Made by a program: the position numbers and the translations under genes
Assembly: GCA_040779335.1 (NCBI GenBank)
Contig: JBFONV010000002.1
Coordinates: forward strand, 124,001 to 188,000
DNA length: 64,000 nt
Reading direction: 5' to 3'
Source: JBFONV01 sp040779335
GTDB lineage: Bacteria > Pseudomonadota > Gammaproteobacteria > Enterobacterales > Alteromonadaceae
Shown here: positions 15,998-24,667 of the stretch, in pieces
Numbering within the stretch: position 1 is the first letter of the stretch
Layout of the letters: each line of letters begins with the position of its first letter
The notes under the pieces: model-generated
Seen by the model: only the letters and a program-made list of their open reading frames with translations
What the model was told of the DNA's origin: nothing
The model's database searches: none

Positions 15998-16612
15998 CTA
16001 TATCGCTAGACATTTCAGGCGGCTCGATCTCACCTTATGCCTAAAAAAGTATATACGATTAAAAATGGCTATAGCCTGAACTTTGTAACTTCAATTTGGG
16101 CTATAACCCCCTAACACTTCTAACTGTCTTTATAACTCAGTATAAATCTATTTCGGCGTAATTTTTTTGCTTGGTGATGGTGAAAAATAAAGATGTGAAT
16201 GAGAGTTAAATATAGACTTTATACTTGATTGCTTTTACAGGTATTATTCCAAAAGCGAACATACAACAAGCATTATCCGCCACTTTGACTTACAACAAAA
16301 AAAAGGGCAATAACTTAATGATGTTACCACCCTTCTTAAATATCCATGAATAATCAACTAGTGATTTTCTGAGGCCATATTGGAGGTTTGTGTATTTCAG
16401 AAAAAACCATTCTTTATTTACAACAACGAAAAAAGCCCTTTCAGCAACACCACCAACATATAACTCCTGCTACCGTCTTTTGACTTTTCGTTAGTAGTGA
16501 TTCAAGACGAAGAGGCAGAACTAAAATGAGCCCATAAAAAACTATCTAATTCACAATTTGTGATAGCCGTTTTTTCACTCGTTTAGTCCTCCTCATTAAC
16601 TAATAACAAATA
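15998..16612. other. 615-bp intergenic region holding an fdx 3'-end remnant
   Basis: No gene is visible. It contains the diverged copy of the fdx 3' end and terminator (16301-16381) and a palindrome TCACAA-T-TTGTGA at 16551-16563 close to the end of the collar-protein gene, with a T-run beyond it on the minus strand that could help terminate that operon. Confidence 0.5.
16301..16381 (-). pseudogene. Remnant of the 3' end and terminator of a ferredoxin (fdx) gene
   Basis: Bases 16301-16314 are identical to 24861-24874 in the terminator of fdx, and 16357-16381 match 24917-24941 (stop codon and last codons of fdx) at 23 of 25 positions. The distance between the two conserved blocks is the same in both copies. 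On the minus strand the remnant still reads MASENH-stop, against MVSENH-stop in the real gene. Nothing further upstream of fdx is recognisable here. Confidence 0.7.
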
Positions 16613-17152
16613 CTAGGATCTAGATGGATAGAGTCCTTGCATGGCAATACAGAAATTCACTCCCAGATAGGGTTGCTGATTCTCATGGGGTTGGCTGCCA
16701 CCACTATTACCAATAGCCTGTGGTGCCAGCGTTGTATTGGTTTGAGTTTCTGTTGATAAATAAAAGGTATTCTCTTGCCGTGAAGATTGATCGTGCCCCA
16801 TAAAAAGTATCTCGCTGGGCGTTGCAGAAATTGCAGATTCAGATACACCTCTGACAATATGATCATGCGCTGGTATTTCAAGCTCGCTCAAACTCACTTC
16901 AGTCTGACCGCCGGGTTGTCCTATTGGACGATAGGATAAACCCGGACCACGTCCCGAATGCAAAGGCGTTCGATCAGTTAAATTCGGAAGTGCCATTGTA
17001 GTGCGGCCATCACCACCATAAATTGTGCCAATAAGAGAAAACAATGTGGTATTTTGTGAAATAGGTAAGATTTGGCCATCGCAAAAAGCCCAACCCCGTG
17101 GGGCAAAATTACACCCCCACATTCTAACTTCTGCAATAAAAGGTTCTGACAT
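16613..17152 (-). CDS. Phage tail collar domain protein 3 of 3 (microcystin-dependent-protein family)
   Basis: The 179-residue protein is nearly all one tail-collar domain: RMWGCNFAPRGWAFCDGQ, SQNTTLFSLIGTIYGGDG, LPNLTDRTPLHSGRGPG and the C-terminal NFCIAMQGLYPSRS. Collar domains are small beta-rich modules found in phage tail fibres; the family also has many stand-alone bacterial members, annotated as microcystin-dependent proteins, without known function. It has an AAGGAGA ribosome site and lies 11 bp after its paralogue, with which it is surely cotranscribed. It has no signal peptide. It keeps the two Cys positions (FCDG and NFC) also seen in copy 1. Confidence 0.9.
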   Translation of the reverse strand: MSEPFIAEVRMWGCNFAPRGWAFCDGQILPISQNTTLFSLIGTIYGGDGRTTMALPNLTDRTPLHSGRGPGLSYRPIGQPGGQTEVSLSELEIPAHDHIVRGVSESAISATPSEILFMGHDQSSRQENTFYLSTETQTNTTLAPQAIGNSGGSQPHENQQPYLGVNFCIAMQGLYPSRS

Positions 17153-17163
17153 AATGTTTCTCC

Positions 17164-17697
17164 TTAATTCCTGCTCGGATAAATGCCTTGGAGGGCGATA
17201 ATATAATTGATGGCAAGGTAAGGCATCATATTATTATGCCCCTGACTTCCACCGCTTGAAGCAAGTGTTTGACTGTTCATATTTTGCAAATTAGCCGGTT
17301 CGCTAGCTGCTGATGAATAAACAAGATCGCCATCGTTTTGTGATGCTAAAACATCATTGGCGGGGTTGCTTGAACTGGCTATATCGGTTGTCGCATTTAA
17401 ACTATGGCTGTGATTGGGCATCTGATTAGTGTTGAGAGTAACGGTTTCAGAACCGAACTTCGAACCAAGCGGCCTATAGGATAGGCCTGGGCCCTGACCT
17501 TGATGCATTGGCAATCGACCTTGCATATCGGGTAACCCAAAAGTTGTTCTGCCATCACCACCATAAGTCGTACCTAGCAATGAAAATAAAGCACTATTCT
17601 GTGAAACAGATAGTAAGGTACCGTTACAATATGCCCAGTCTCTCGGTGCAAAATTTCCAGCAAACATTCTCATTTCACCTAAAAATGGATCACTCAT
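17164..17697 (-). CDS. Phage tail collar domain protein 2 of 3
   Basis: The 177-residue paralogue shows the same layout: RMFAGNFAPRDWAYCNGT, LFSLLGTTYGGDG, LPDMQGRLPMHQGQGPG and NYIIALQGIYPSRN at the C-terminus. It differs from its neighbours in having Ile in place of the late Cys (NYIIAL for NFCIA). The variable middle (residues about 95-145) is rich in Asn, Ser and Thr, as in receptor-facing loops of fibre proteins. A GGGAG ribosome site precedes the ATG at 17697, 15 bp after copy 1. Function is unknown; it is part of the same operon. Confidence 0.9.
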   Translation of the reverse strand: MSDPFLGEMRMFAGNFAPRDWAYCNGTLLSVSQNSALFSLLGTTYGGDGRTTFGLPDMQGRLPMHQGQGPGLSYRPLGSKFGSETVTLNTNQMPNHSHSLNATTDIASSSNPANDVLASQNDGDLVYSSAASEPANLQNMNSQTLASSGGSQGHNNMMPYLAINYIIALQGIYPSRN

Positions 17698-17712
17698 ATT
17701 TTGTACTCCCTA

Positions 17713-18243
17713 TTAATTTCTTGACGGAAAAACACCGCTTAGTGCAATGCAAAAATTTACCACCGTTGATGGTTGCATATTGCTATGAGGTAAACCTGCG
17801 CCGTTACTAATGACACTTTCAGAATTTAAACTGATTAGATTGGCTGCTGGCGCATACATATTGACTGGTTGCTCTACCCCTGAACGAGCGTCAAATCCAG
17901 CAGCAGCAAGGTTACCGCTAAAAGTTTTAACATTGCCGTTGCCTGTGGTAGCTTTCATAGCATGGGTGTGAGTAGTCAGCTGACTTGATGTCAGAGTCAC
18001 CGATTCAACCCCACCAACCTCACCAGGCCGTGTGTTACCGCCATTACTATGCACGGGAACCCGGCTTCGTAGATCAGGCAAATTAAATGTTGTTTGACCA
18101 TTGCCTCCGTAGGTTACCCCCAGCAATGAGTACAATGACTGATTTTGATTGATCGGCATAGTTTGCCCATCACACATTGCCCAATTTCTCGGAGGCCAAC
18201 CAAAGCCAAACATCCGAATTTCACTTAGAAAAGGTTCTGCCAT
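17713..18243 (-). CDS. Phage tail collar domain protein 1 of 3
   Basis: The 176-residue first gene of the trio reads RMFGFGWPPRNWAMCDGQ, SLYSLLGVTYGGNG, LPDLRSRVPVHSNGG, and ends NFCIALSGVFPSRN. An AGAGGAT ribosome site precedes ATG 18243. All three copies share the AL/AMxGxxPSR tail, which points to a shared assembly or recognition role. It faces the divergent GNAT gene 77 bp away. No tail-tube, sheath, baseplate, capsid, terminase or lysis gene lies nearby, so the trio is not part of a visible prophage. Confidence 0.9.
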   Translation of the reverse strand: MAEPFLSEIRMFGFGWPPRNWAMCDGQTMPINQNQSLYSLLGVTYGGNGQTTFNLPDLRSRVPVHSNGGNTRPGEVGGVESVTLTSSQLTTHTHAMKATTGNGNVKTFSGNLAAAGFDARSGVEQPVNMYAPAANLISLNSESVISNGAGLPHSNMQPSTVVNFCIALSGVFPSRN

Positions 18244-18320
18244 TACATTATCCTCTTTACTTTTAGCGTGAGTCTCCCCACAATTTACCCATATTTCTAT
18301 AACTTAGGTCACTAAACGTT

Positions 18321-18815
18321 ATGCAACCAGCTCATTGGGCGAACAAAATTACTCTGAGAAAATATACTCTTGACGATATGCCATTTATGCAAGAACTGTA
18401 TGCATCTACTCGCGAAAGTGAACTCGCCATAACCAACTTTAGCGAACAAGAAAAAATGAATTTTGTTGCTCAACAATTTAGCGCGCAAATCAGTCACTAT
18501 ACGCAACACTACTGTACCGATTGTTTTGATATTATCGAGCTGGATGGAATGCCGATCGGACGTCTTTTTGTAGATCACTGGGACAAAGAAATTCGTATTG
18601 TCGATATTGCATTGACCGCTGAATATCGTAATAAAGGTTTGGGGACTTATCTTTTTAATCTGTTGTTTGAACAAGCCAGCGCTTGCAAAAAGTCGATAAC
18701 AATTCATGTTGAACACAATAACCCAGCAAAAAGCCTTTACGAGCGTCTGGGATTTACATTGAAAACGCAAACCAATGAAATTTATCTGTTGATGGAATGG
18801 CAGTCCTTGCACTAA
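18321..18815 (+). CDS. GNAT-family N-acetyltransferase next to collar genes
   Basis: The 164-residue protein has the GNAT acetyl-CoA motif VDIALTAEYRNKGLGTYLFNLLF (residues 93-115, R-x-K-G-L-G loop) and a later VEHNNPAKSLYERLGF stretch typical of motif B. The substrate is unknown. GNAT genes are known beside stand-alone collar-domain genes, which makes modification of the collar proteins (for example N-terminal or lysine acetylation) a possible role; this is inference. It starts at ATG 18321 and is divergent from the collar operon. Confidence 0.85.
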   Translation: MQPAHWANKITLRKYTLDDMPFMQELYASTRESELAITNFSEQEKMNFVAQQFSAQISHYTQHYCTDCFDIIELDGMPIGRLFVDHWDKEIRIVDIALTAEYRNKGLGTYLFNLLFEQASACKKSITIHVEHNNPAKSLYERLGFTLKTQTNEIYLLMEWQSLH

Positions 18816-18891
18816 ACACTTCCTTTATTTTTATTACTTGATGCTTTTTTATTTTACAGTTTAACCATATATTTAGAGAGCTGCATTTTGT

Positions 18892-19188
18892 CTATAGCGC
18901 AGCAGCTCTTTCTCTACTGACTACCGTTTCGTATTCAATTTCACTGTTTGGCGTTAAAAATAATTGCTGCTGGGCAAAACTTCGATGTTCGAAAGTATAG
19001 ATCCCCTGAGGAATAATGAGGTCCTTTTCAGCATGATAGATCACAGAAAAAGATTCCCATTCATCTCCGTCTAACGTTCCCTTATTAACTTCAGCGATGG
19101 TCAATTCAGCGCTATTGCCAGCTTGATCAAGCAACGTTACCGTTTCACCTATATACTGAGTCAAATTTTTATAATTATATTCTCCCAC
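18892..19188 (-). CDS. DUF6916-like small protein associated with collar genes
   Basis: The 98-residue acidic protein starts at a GTG (19188) behind a good AGGGGA ribosome site and begins MGEYNYKNLTQYIGETVTLLD. It looks like the DUF6916 family, which recurs near collar-domain genes; that assignment is from memory of the pattern and not tested. The sequence is a mix of short strands (SAELTIAEVNKG, WESFSVIYHAEKD, GIYTFEHRSF) with no signal peptide or catalytic motif. It lies on the same strand as the collar genes with the GNAT gene between, so it is probably a separate transcript of the same functional group. Confidence 0.65.
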   Translation of the reverse strand: MGEYNYKNLTQYIGETVTLLDQAGNSAELTIAEVNKGTLDGDEWESFSVIYHAEKDLIIPQGIYTFEHRSFAQQQLFLTPNSEIEYETVVSRERAAAL

Positions 19189-19689
19189 TTGTTCCCCTGA
19201 TATTTCAGCCTGATAATTTGATTATTATTAACACCATTATGTATATATTAATAAACCATTTCATAAAAAAAACAATATGAAATCTCAAAACAAGGTTATT
19301 TTTACCACGTGTTGTGTAAATTTATAAGTGGATACAACTATAGATAAAAAATGAGAAAAAGACCTAATAATTTGATGGTAAGGAATATTTATTTGCATGC
19401 TATTTCCAGCGAAATAATAAACAAGCGCGGCAGAGATTAATTGATGTCATTGCCTTTTGCTCCAATATCATCTTGAAAACACTTACCCGTATTATTCAGC
19501 TTTATTTTTGTACAAAAATAACAAACCGTGTAAAGTCCCAAAATTAATTATTACTCTCTGCCCAACCAAAATTGGGTAACAATATCCTTTTACTGCTGCT
19601 CTTTTTTACCTTCACTGTATTTTATCAGTTTGATCAACTACCTTTATTGAACAAAATATGTTCAATAATTAGCCAAAAGAAATAATGAA
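19189..19689. other. Intergenic region upstream of the MbnP/MbnH-like operon
   Basis: About 500 bp, AT-rich, with no credible gene. It contains CCCAA/TTGGG arms in the stretch near 19561-19577 and the inverted repeat at 19647-19665. The promoter of the operon at 19690 should lie here, but no clear consensus was seen. Confidence 0.4.
19647..19665 (+). promoter_or_regulatory. Inverted repeat, possible operator of the MbnP/MbnH-like operon
   Basis: TTGAACA at 19647-19653 and TGTTCAA at 19659-19665 are perfect 7-bp arms around AAATA, 24 bp before the start codon of the first gene. The size and symmetry suit a dimeric regulator, but no regulator gene adjoins it. Confidence 0.35.
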
Positions 19690-21018
19690 ATGAATAAAAT
19701 CAAACTAATTACGCTGATCGGAATATTGTTAACTACTATTGCCTGCTCAAAAGTAGAGCAAAAAAGTGCCGAGAATATCTCACCTACAGACAGAAACATT
19801 GAAGAAAGCCAGGCCGTTGTATTATTAAGCGGCCTACCGACATTAAACACCAAAGATAGTATCGCCATTATTGAATTGGATCCTGAATCATCAAATTTTG
19901 GTAATATTGTTTACGAATATGCCCTGCCTGAATTTGACGCCCCGTTGCACCATCTTTATTACAGTCCAAATGGTAGATTATATGCTACAGGTCTTGGCAC
20001 AACATGCAGCTTAGCTGAAATTAGTTTAGTTAGAGATGTAAGTGCTGCACCAACAATTACCGGAGTTAACTGCATTGATACCCAAGGGCAACAAGTGGGG
20101 GAGGATATCATGTGGCACAGCGTTAATGGCCAGTTATATATGTTTGTTACCTTTATGGGAGGAACAGGTGTCAGTCAAACTGATGCTGGTTCGATAGGCG
20201 TTTTTGACCCACAAACTAACAAAGTGATAAAAATTATTGAAGCACGAAAAAGTCAAATTGAGGCTGGCACACCTTATATTATGTACCCACACGGTATTTC
20301 AGCTTATGGCGATCGTATGGTAGTAACATCAACGGCTCATCCTGATCTTACTAGTGGTGTTGGCAACGCCATCACAGTAGTTGACTTAAATACCTTTGAA
20401 CCGATTGAGAATATTATCCTTGAGGACGCCAAGCCAGTTGGCTTCCCGTCTTCTCCTGTTGAAGTTTTATTTGTTCGCCCCAGCATAGTCAAAGGTGTTG
20501 AACCTGCATTACTGGTTAATACTATGTTTGGTTTTGAAACTTGGAAAGTTCCTTACAATGAAGATGATAAATCCTTTGGCACACCTGAAAAACTATACGA
20601 TGGCGTCACTGAAGGTACAGGGGTCCCACTTGAGTTTTATGGTAATGAAAATGAACTTTTCATCAGCCATGCTATTCCCGGAGTGGTCAAGCGATACGAC
20701 TTAAAGCAATTACCTAACTTGGTTTCTTCTGGTGAAGATATCAAAACAGAACTTGGCGCTCATCATATGATTTTTTATAAAACGGCTTCCGGTCGTAACG
20801 TCATCGCAGTGCAAAATAACCTGCTGAATTTAGGTAATGCTGCCGATAACGATCCTACGGATATTGATTTTATTGCCAAAGTTAATGATCACTCATTAAC
20901 AATACATGATTTAACAACAGGTGAGCGCTTGGGAGAAATTAATTTCAAAGAGCGTTTTAACAAAGGTATAGACAACGTTGAAGCACTCTTTGGCTCTGGA
21001 TTTACTCATCATCACTAA
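19690..21018 (+). CDS. Putative lipoprotein with beta-propeller fold, first gene of the MbnH/MbnP-like operon
   Basis: The 442-residue protein begins MNKIKLITLIGILLTTIAC; Cys19 with the preceding T-I-A suggests a lipoprotein, though Thr at -3 is atypical. The rest resembles a YncE-like propeller: repeated YSPNGRLYATG, GSIGVFDPQTNKVIKIIEA, VVDLNTFEPIENI and LTIHDLTTGERLGEI blades. It ends in GSGFTHHH, a His-rich tail that could bind metal. The next gene starts 2 bp after its stop codon, so they are translationally linked. Exact function is unknown; in context it may carry or sense the copper or oxidised product handled by its partners. Confidence 0.7.
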   Translation: MNKIKLITLIGILLTTIACSKVEQKSAENISPTDRNIEESQAVVLLSGLPTLNTKDSIAIIELDPESSNFGNIVYEYALPEFDAPLHHLYYSPNGRLYATGLGTTCSLAEISLVRDVSAAPTITGVNCIDTQGQQVGEDIMWHSVNGQLYMFVTFMGGTGVSQTDAGSIGVFDPQTNKVIKIIEARKSQIEAGTPYIMYPHGISAYGDRMVVTSTAHPDLTSGVGNAITVVDLNTFEPIENIILEDAKPVGFPSSPVEVLFVRPSIVKGVEPALLVNTMFGFETWKVPYNEDDKSFGTPEKLYDGVTEGTGVPLEFYGNENELFISHAIPGVVKRYDLKQLPNLVSSGEDIKTELGAHHMIFYKTASGRNVIAVQNNLLNLGNAADNDPTDIDFIAKVNDHSLTIHDLTTGERLGEINFKERFNKGIDNVEALFGSGFTHHH

Positions 21019-21020
21019 TT

Positions 21021-22160
21021 ATGACTATGTCTAAAAAGATATCGGTTACGGCGATTTTAATCGCCGTTTCAGTTATTGCCGCGCTGTATTTTTTCGTACC
21101 GAATAAAAGATCGACCACTCACTTAATGAATATGAATGTACCTTTTGTTTTTGGCCGCTTTCAAATACCTCAAGACAATCCCTTAACTAAGGAGTCGGTC
21201 GAGTTAGGTCGGCGATTATTTTATGATCCTCGCTTATCGAGCAACAATAAGGTCTCATGCGCAACCTGCCATAAACAGCGTCTAGCTTTTACTGATGGGC
21301 TAGTACACTCAGTCGGTGTCTCTGGCAAACCGCTGGCATTCAACACCATGAGTTTAAGCAATTTAATGTGGGGACCTCAGCATTTTTTTTGGAATGGTCG
21401 CTCACCGTCATTGGAAAACCAAGCTTTACAGCCGATCCAACATATTGATGAAATGGACCAAGACTTAACGTTATTAGTTGACGAATTAGCCAAGGATGCA
21501 AGTTACCGAAAGTTATTTGACTTGGCCTATGGCGGTGTAACAACAAGTGCAATTGCCAAAGCATTAGCTAACTTTCAACGCACATTGATTTCAGCAAATT
21601 CTCGATATGATCAATATTTACGTGGTGAAATAAAACTGACCACAGAAGAAGAACTCGGTAGAAAACTTTTTATGGCACACCCTGATACGAAAGCAAGCTT
21701 ACGTGGCGGTAACTGCATTGATTGTCACAGCCAGTTTCTCACCAGTGGTTTTAGCACTTTATATGATGGTTTTAGCAATAACGGCTTAAACAGTGACGAT
21801 AATTTGCCTGCAGGGTTACTTGAAGTAACAGGCAAAGAAGAACATCGAGGGCTTTTTAAAACACCAACACTACGCAATATTGCCGTAACTGGCCCTTATA
21901 TGCATGATGGCCGTTTTGAAAATTTACAACAAGTGCTAAACCACTACAATGGTGGCATCAAAAGAAGTAGAACATTGAGCCCCCTCATTGTAGAAGCGGA
22001 TAATATTCCAAAAACACAAAAAAATCATATCAGTTTAAATTTGAGTGAAGATGAAAAAAAAGCAATCATTGCATTTTTACATACCTTAACGGATGAAGAC
22101 TTCCTCACCAATAGACGCTTTTCCAACCCATTTAATAGTGAAGTTAACGATGAAGAATAA
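21021..22160 (+). CDS. Di-heme cytochrome c peroxidase/MauG family, MbnH-like
   Basis: The 379-residue protein has an N-terminal membrane anchor or signal (ISVTAILIAVSVIAALYFF) and two c-type heme sites, CATCH at residues 80-84 and CIDCH at 232-236. FKTPTLRNIAVTGPYMHDGRF near residue 280 is a hallmark of the CcpA/MauG superfamily. Placement directly before an MbnP-like gene identifies it as MbnH-like. Characterised MbnH uses peroxide to turn a tryptophan of MbnP into kynurenine, which completes a copper site. It should act in the periplasm and need the Ccm heme-attachment system. It overlaps the next gene by 11 bp. Confidence 0.85.
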   Translation: MTMSKKISVTAILIAVSVIAALYFFVPNKRSTTHLMNMNVPFVFGRFQIPQDNPLTKESVELGRRLFYDPRLSSNNKVSCATCHKQRLAFTDGLVHSVGVSGKPLAFNTMSLSNLMWGPQHFFWNGRSPSLENQALQPIQHIDEMDQDLTLLVDELAKDASYRKLFDLAYGGVTTSAIAKALANFQRTLISANSRYDQYLRGEIKLTTEEELGRKLFMAHPDTKASLRGGNCIDCHSQFLTSGFSTLYDGFSNNGLNSDDNLPAGLLEVTGKEEHRGLFKTPTLRNIAVTGPYMHDGRFENLQQVLNHYNGGIKRSRTLSPLIVEADNIPKTQKNHISLNLSEDEKKAIIAFLHTLTDEDFLTNRRFSNPFNSEVNDEE

Positions 22161-22872
22161 AGTCATTCTTTTTAGCTCAATTATTTCAGCACTCGTGATA
22201 ACAGCAATTTTTGCGCTGATGCAACCGTCACAACCCAACCAGTTAACATTGCGTTTTTCTCCTTTTGTCGGCAAGGAGCCACTGGTGTTGCACCATAAAA
22301 ATTATCCAAACCCTGGAGGTGAAGGAATATTTACCGTACGTGATTTGCAGCTATTTATCAGTAATATTAGATTAATAGGCCGTGATGGTAATTATAATGA
22401 AGCAGAGAGCTATCATCTGGCAAGGTTTGACGGCGATGAGAGCTTTTATGATATTGTACTGACCAATATTAACGCACAAGACTATCAACAAATAGAGTTA
22501 GGCATTGGCGTTGATCCAAGTGCTAACGGAACCATCACCATTGCCGGCGATCTTGATCCCAATAGCCGCATGGCATGGAGCTGGGATGTCGGCTATAAAT
22601 TCCTATTATTAGAAGGAGCGTTATTATATCAAGAACAACAACTCCCTTTGGTTTACCATATCGGTTTTAATGAAAGCTATACCACAGTAACCTTCCCTAT
22701 ATCTGAAACCATCACATCAAATAATAGACTAATCAAATTCAATGTTGATGTGCTTCAGCTCTTTGGTAAAGCAGAACCTATAGATTTATCGGTAATATCG
22801 ACGGTTAAGTTTGATCCTGACCATGTTGCTTTAATCGCAAAGGGATTCAACAAGTTAATCACTCTAGATTAG
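22150..22872 (+). CDS. MbnP-like copper-binding protein
   Basis: The chosen start is ATG 22150 (240 residues), because a signal peptide MKNKVILFSSIISALVITAI follows directly; an in-frame ATG 57 bp upstream lies inside the MbnH-like gene. MbnP-family features are LTLRFSPFVGKEPLVL, FTVRDLQLFISNIRLIG, and RMAWSWDVGYKF, with Trp143 and Trp145. In studied MbnP a tryptophan of this kind is oxidised to kynurenine by the partner MbnH and then helps bind Cu(I). The protein is expected in the periplasm. No methanobactin biosynthesis genes are present, as in most MbnPH pairs. Confidence 0.8.
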   Translation: MKNKVILFSSIISALVITAIFALMQPSQPNQLTLRFSPFVGKEPLVLHHKNYPNPGGEGIFTVRDLQLFISNIRLIGRDGNYNEAESYHLARFDGDESFYDIVLTNINAQDYQQIELGIGVDPSANGTITIAGDLDPNSRMAWSWDVGYKFLLLEGALLYQEQQLPLVYHIGFNESYTTVTFPISETITSNNRLIKFNVDVLQLFGKAEPIDLSVISTVKFDPDHVALIAKGFNKLITLD

Positions 22873-23046
22873 ATACTACTGAATTTTCATGACTGCTTTT
22901 TAATCGGCATAATGAAGTTGCTGTGCCATTCTGTAGTTGCATAAAAAATGGATGTTTGTCGCATGTTTATCGTTTAAAGAAGGGTCCAAGATATAGGATC
23001 AGATCACATTTAAAAATAAGGGTTAAAAAATACAAAACACCTATGG

Positions 23047-24339
23047 TTACAACTCAACATATACCCTGTTTCGGCCTGATGACTTAGCTTTATACAAAGC
23101 GTTATCTGCGCGAATAAATAAAGCGTCAAAGTCGGTGTCAGATGATCTTTTTGACACTAAACCAACGCTAAGTTGCACATCGACACATTCATTATTGTGC
23201 TCATTTATCACAAATTTATTTTCAGTAAGACATATACGCTGAGCAACAATCTTCGCTTCTTCTAAAGAAGTATCAGGCAAAATAATCGCAAACTCCTCTC
23301 CTCCCATTCTTGCTAAGATATCTTCTTGACGTAAGCTCAAAGCAATATTTTTACCTATCTCAATCAGAACTTTATCACCAACAGGATGACCATATTGATC
23401 ATTGATTTTTTTAAAATAATCAATATCAATAGAAATTACCGCCAAGTTTAAATCATGGCGTATAGCTCGGCTAAATTCTATTTCTGCATGTTCAAATAAA
23501 TAACGACGATTATACAAACCGGTTAACGCATCGGTATTAGCTTGTTTTTTAAACTCTTCTTTTAATTGATACAGTTCCGTAACGTCCGTTGAAAAGCCGA
23601 TTAAGGCATTTGAATTTTCGTCAAGTTGATACGGCATTTTCATACTGATGTAATGGTGTAAGTTCCCCTCTTCATCTTCCGCAACTTCCTCAATAGTCTG
23701 TTTTTTATTCGTTTCAAAAACAAGTTTATCCGATTGCCAAAAATGATCTGCCATTTCTTGACCAATTACATTCGCGTCAAGATGACCCACAATCTCGTCA
23801 ATAGGTTTGCCAAACATTTCAGCAGTTTTCTTGTTAACGTAGAGGAAGTGACGCTTATCATCTTTCATATAAATGTATGCATCTACATTATTAAGCACCG
23901 CATCTAGCAGTTTGTTTTGTTCTTTAACTAAGTTTTCAAGTACTTTTTGTTTAGAAATATCGGTGGAGATCCCGCACATACCAATAATTTCACCAGCGTC
24001 ATTGGTTAAGCTTTTCTTGACCGTATGGTACGTTGTTAATTCCCCGGTTGATTTAACTAGGTTTACTTCTTCCGAGGTAATTATGGTATTTTCACTTAAT
24101 ACTTTTTGATCGTTGATCTTCAATTGATCATATACTTCTAGATCAAAAAAATGGCTATCGTCTTTACCGATAATTTCTTCTATAGGTGCGTCAAATATTT
24201 CTACAACGGGTTTATTTGCAAAGGTATAGCAACCATTAATATCTTTGGTAAAAATGTAACTACCAACGTTATTAATTACTTCTTCAAGCGCTTTAATTTT
24301 AAGCAACAACTCTTCTTTGGTTAGCTCTTCATTTGACAT
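23047..24339 (-). CDS. Diguanylate cyclase with two PAS domains
   Basis: The 430-residue protein has two PAS domains (about 10-125 and 138-255, each with YIF/YIYMKD...FANKPVVEIF or FLYVNKKTAEMF) followed by a GGDEF domain. The active-site motif is GGEEF at residues 346-350, a form that is usually active, and the product-inhibition site RxxD is present as RQED at 337-340. It should make c-di-GMP from GTP in the cytoplasm; the PAS domains could bind a ligand or cofactor, but no membrane segment is seen. ATG 24339 has a good AGGAG ribosome site. It is a single gene. Confidence 0.92.
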   Translation of the reverse strand: MSNEELTKEELLLKIKALEEVINNVGSYIFTKDINGCYTFANKPVVEIFDAPIEEIIGKDDSHFFDLEVYDQLKINDQKVLSENTIITSEEVNLVKSTGELTTYHTVKKSLTNDAGEIIGMCGISTDISKQKVLENLVKEQNKLLDAVLNNVDAYIYMKDDKRHFLYVNKKTAEMFGKPIDEIVGHLDANVIGQEMADHFWQSDKLVFETNKKQTIEEVAEDEEGNLHHYISMKMPYQLDENSNALIGFSTDVTELYQLKEEFKKQANTDALTGLYNRRYLFEHAEIEFSRAIRHDLNLAVISIDIDYFKKINDQYGHPVGDKVLIEIGKNIALSLRQEDILARMGGEEFAIILPDTSLEEAKIVAQRICLTENKFVINEHNNECVDVQLSVGLVSKRSSDTDFDALFIRADNALYKAKSSGRNRVYVEL

Positions 24340-24502
24340 TGACGCTCCTGAAATAGGTATACATGGTAATTGAACTGAATTTATATGTTGTTAATAATTA
24401 ACTAGTATAGATGATATATAAATACCCGAATAAAAACATATATTAAAGGGTTGTACTTACAACATAAAAAGGCAGCAACTCGAGCTATTCATCTAAAGGG
24501 TA

Positions 24503-24667
24503 TTATTCATAAGGCTTTCCCCCCATTTTTTCTGTAAAGGCGTTAGCTATTTTTGGGTGTTCGCTCATTGCTATGTCTAGACTGATGCCTATTTCTATTA
24601 GACTAGAAAAACCCAAAAACTTTAAGCAAGCAATTTCTTTTGATAACGAATTGCTGCAGTATACACA
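24503..24667 (-). pseudogene. Possible C-terminal remnant of an unknown protein
   Basis: On the minus strand a frame without a standard start reads SNSLSKEIACLKFLGFSSL, then IEIGISLDIAMSEHP, and ends EKMGGKPYE with TAA. Composition is protein-like but no family is recognised; it could be the tail of a lost gene. Confidence 0.25.

Noticed and set aside
16613..18243. Prophage remnant, from three collar-domain genes
   Set aside because: No integrase, terminase, capsid, tail-tube, sheath, baseplate or lysis gene is in or near the block; stand-alone collar trios are common in bacteria.
18312..18812. 166-codon frame opposite the GNAT gene
   Set aside because: The plus strand carries a clear GNAT motif; the opposite frame has no recognisable feature.
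21021..22160. Ordinary periplasmic cytochrome c peroxidase (CcpA)
   Set aside because: The motifs fit the superfamily, but overlap with an MbnP-like gene and the operon order point to MbnH; peroxide defence cannot be fully excluded.
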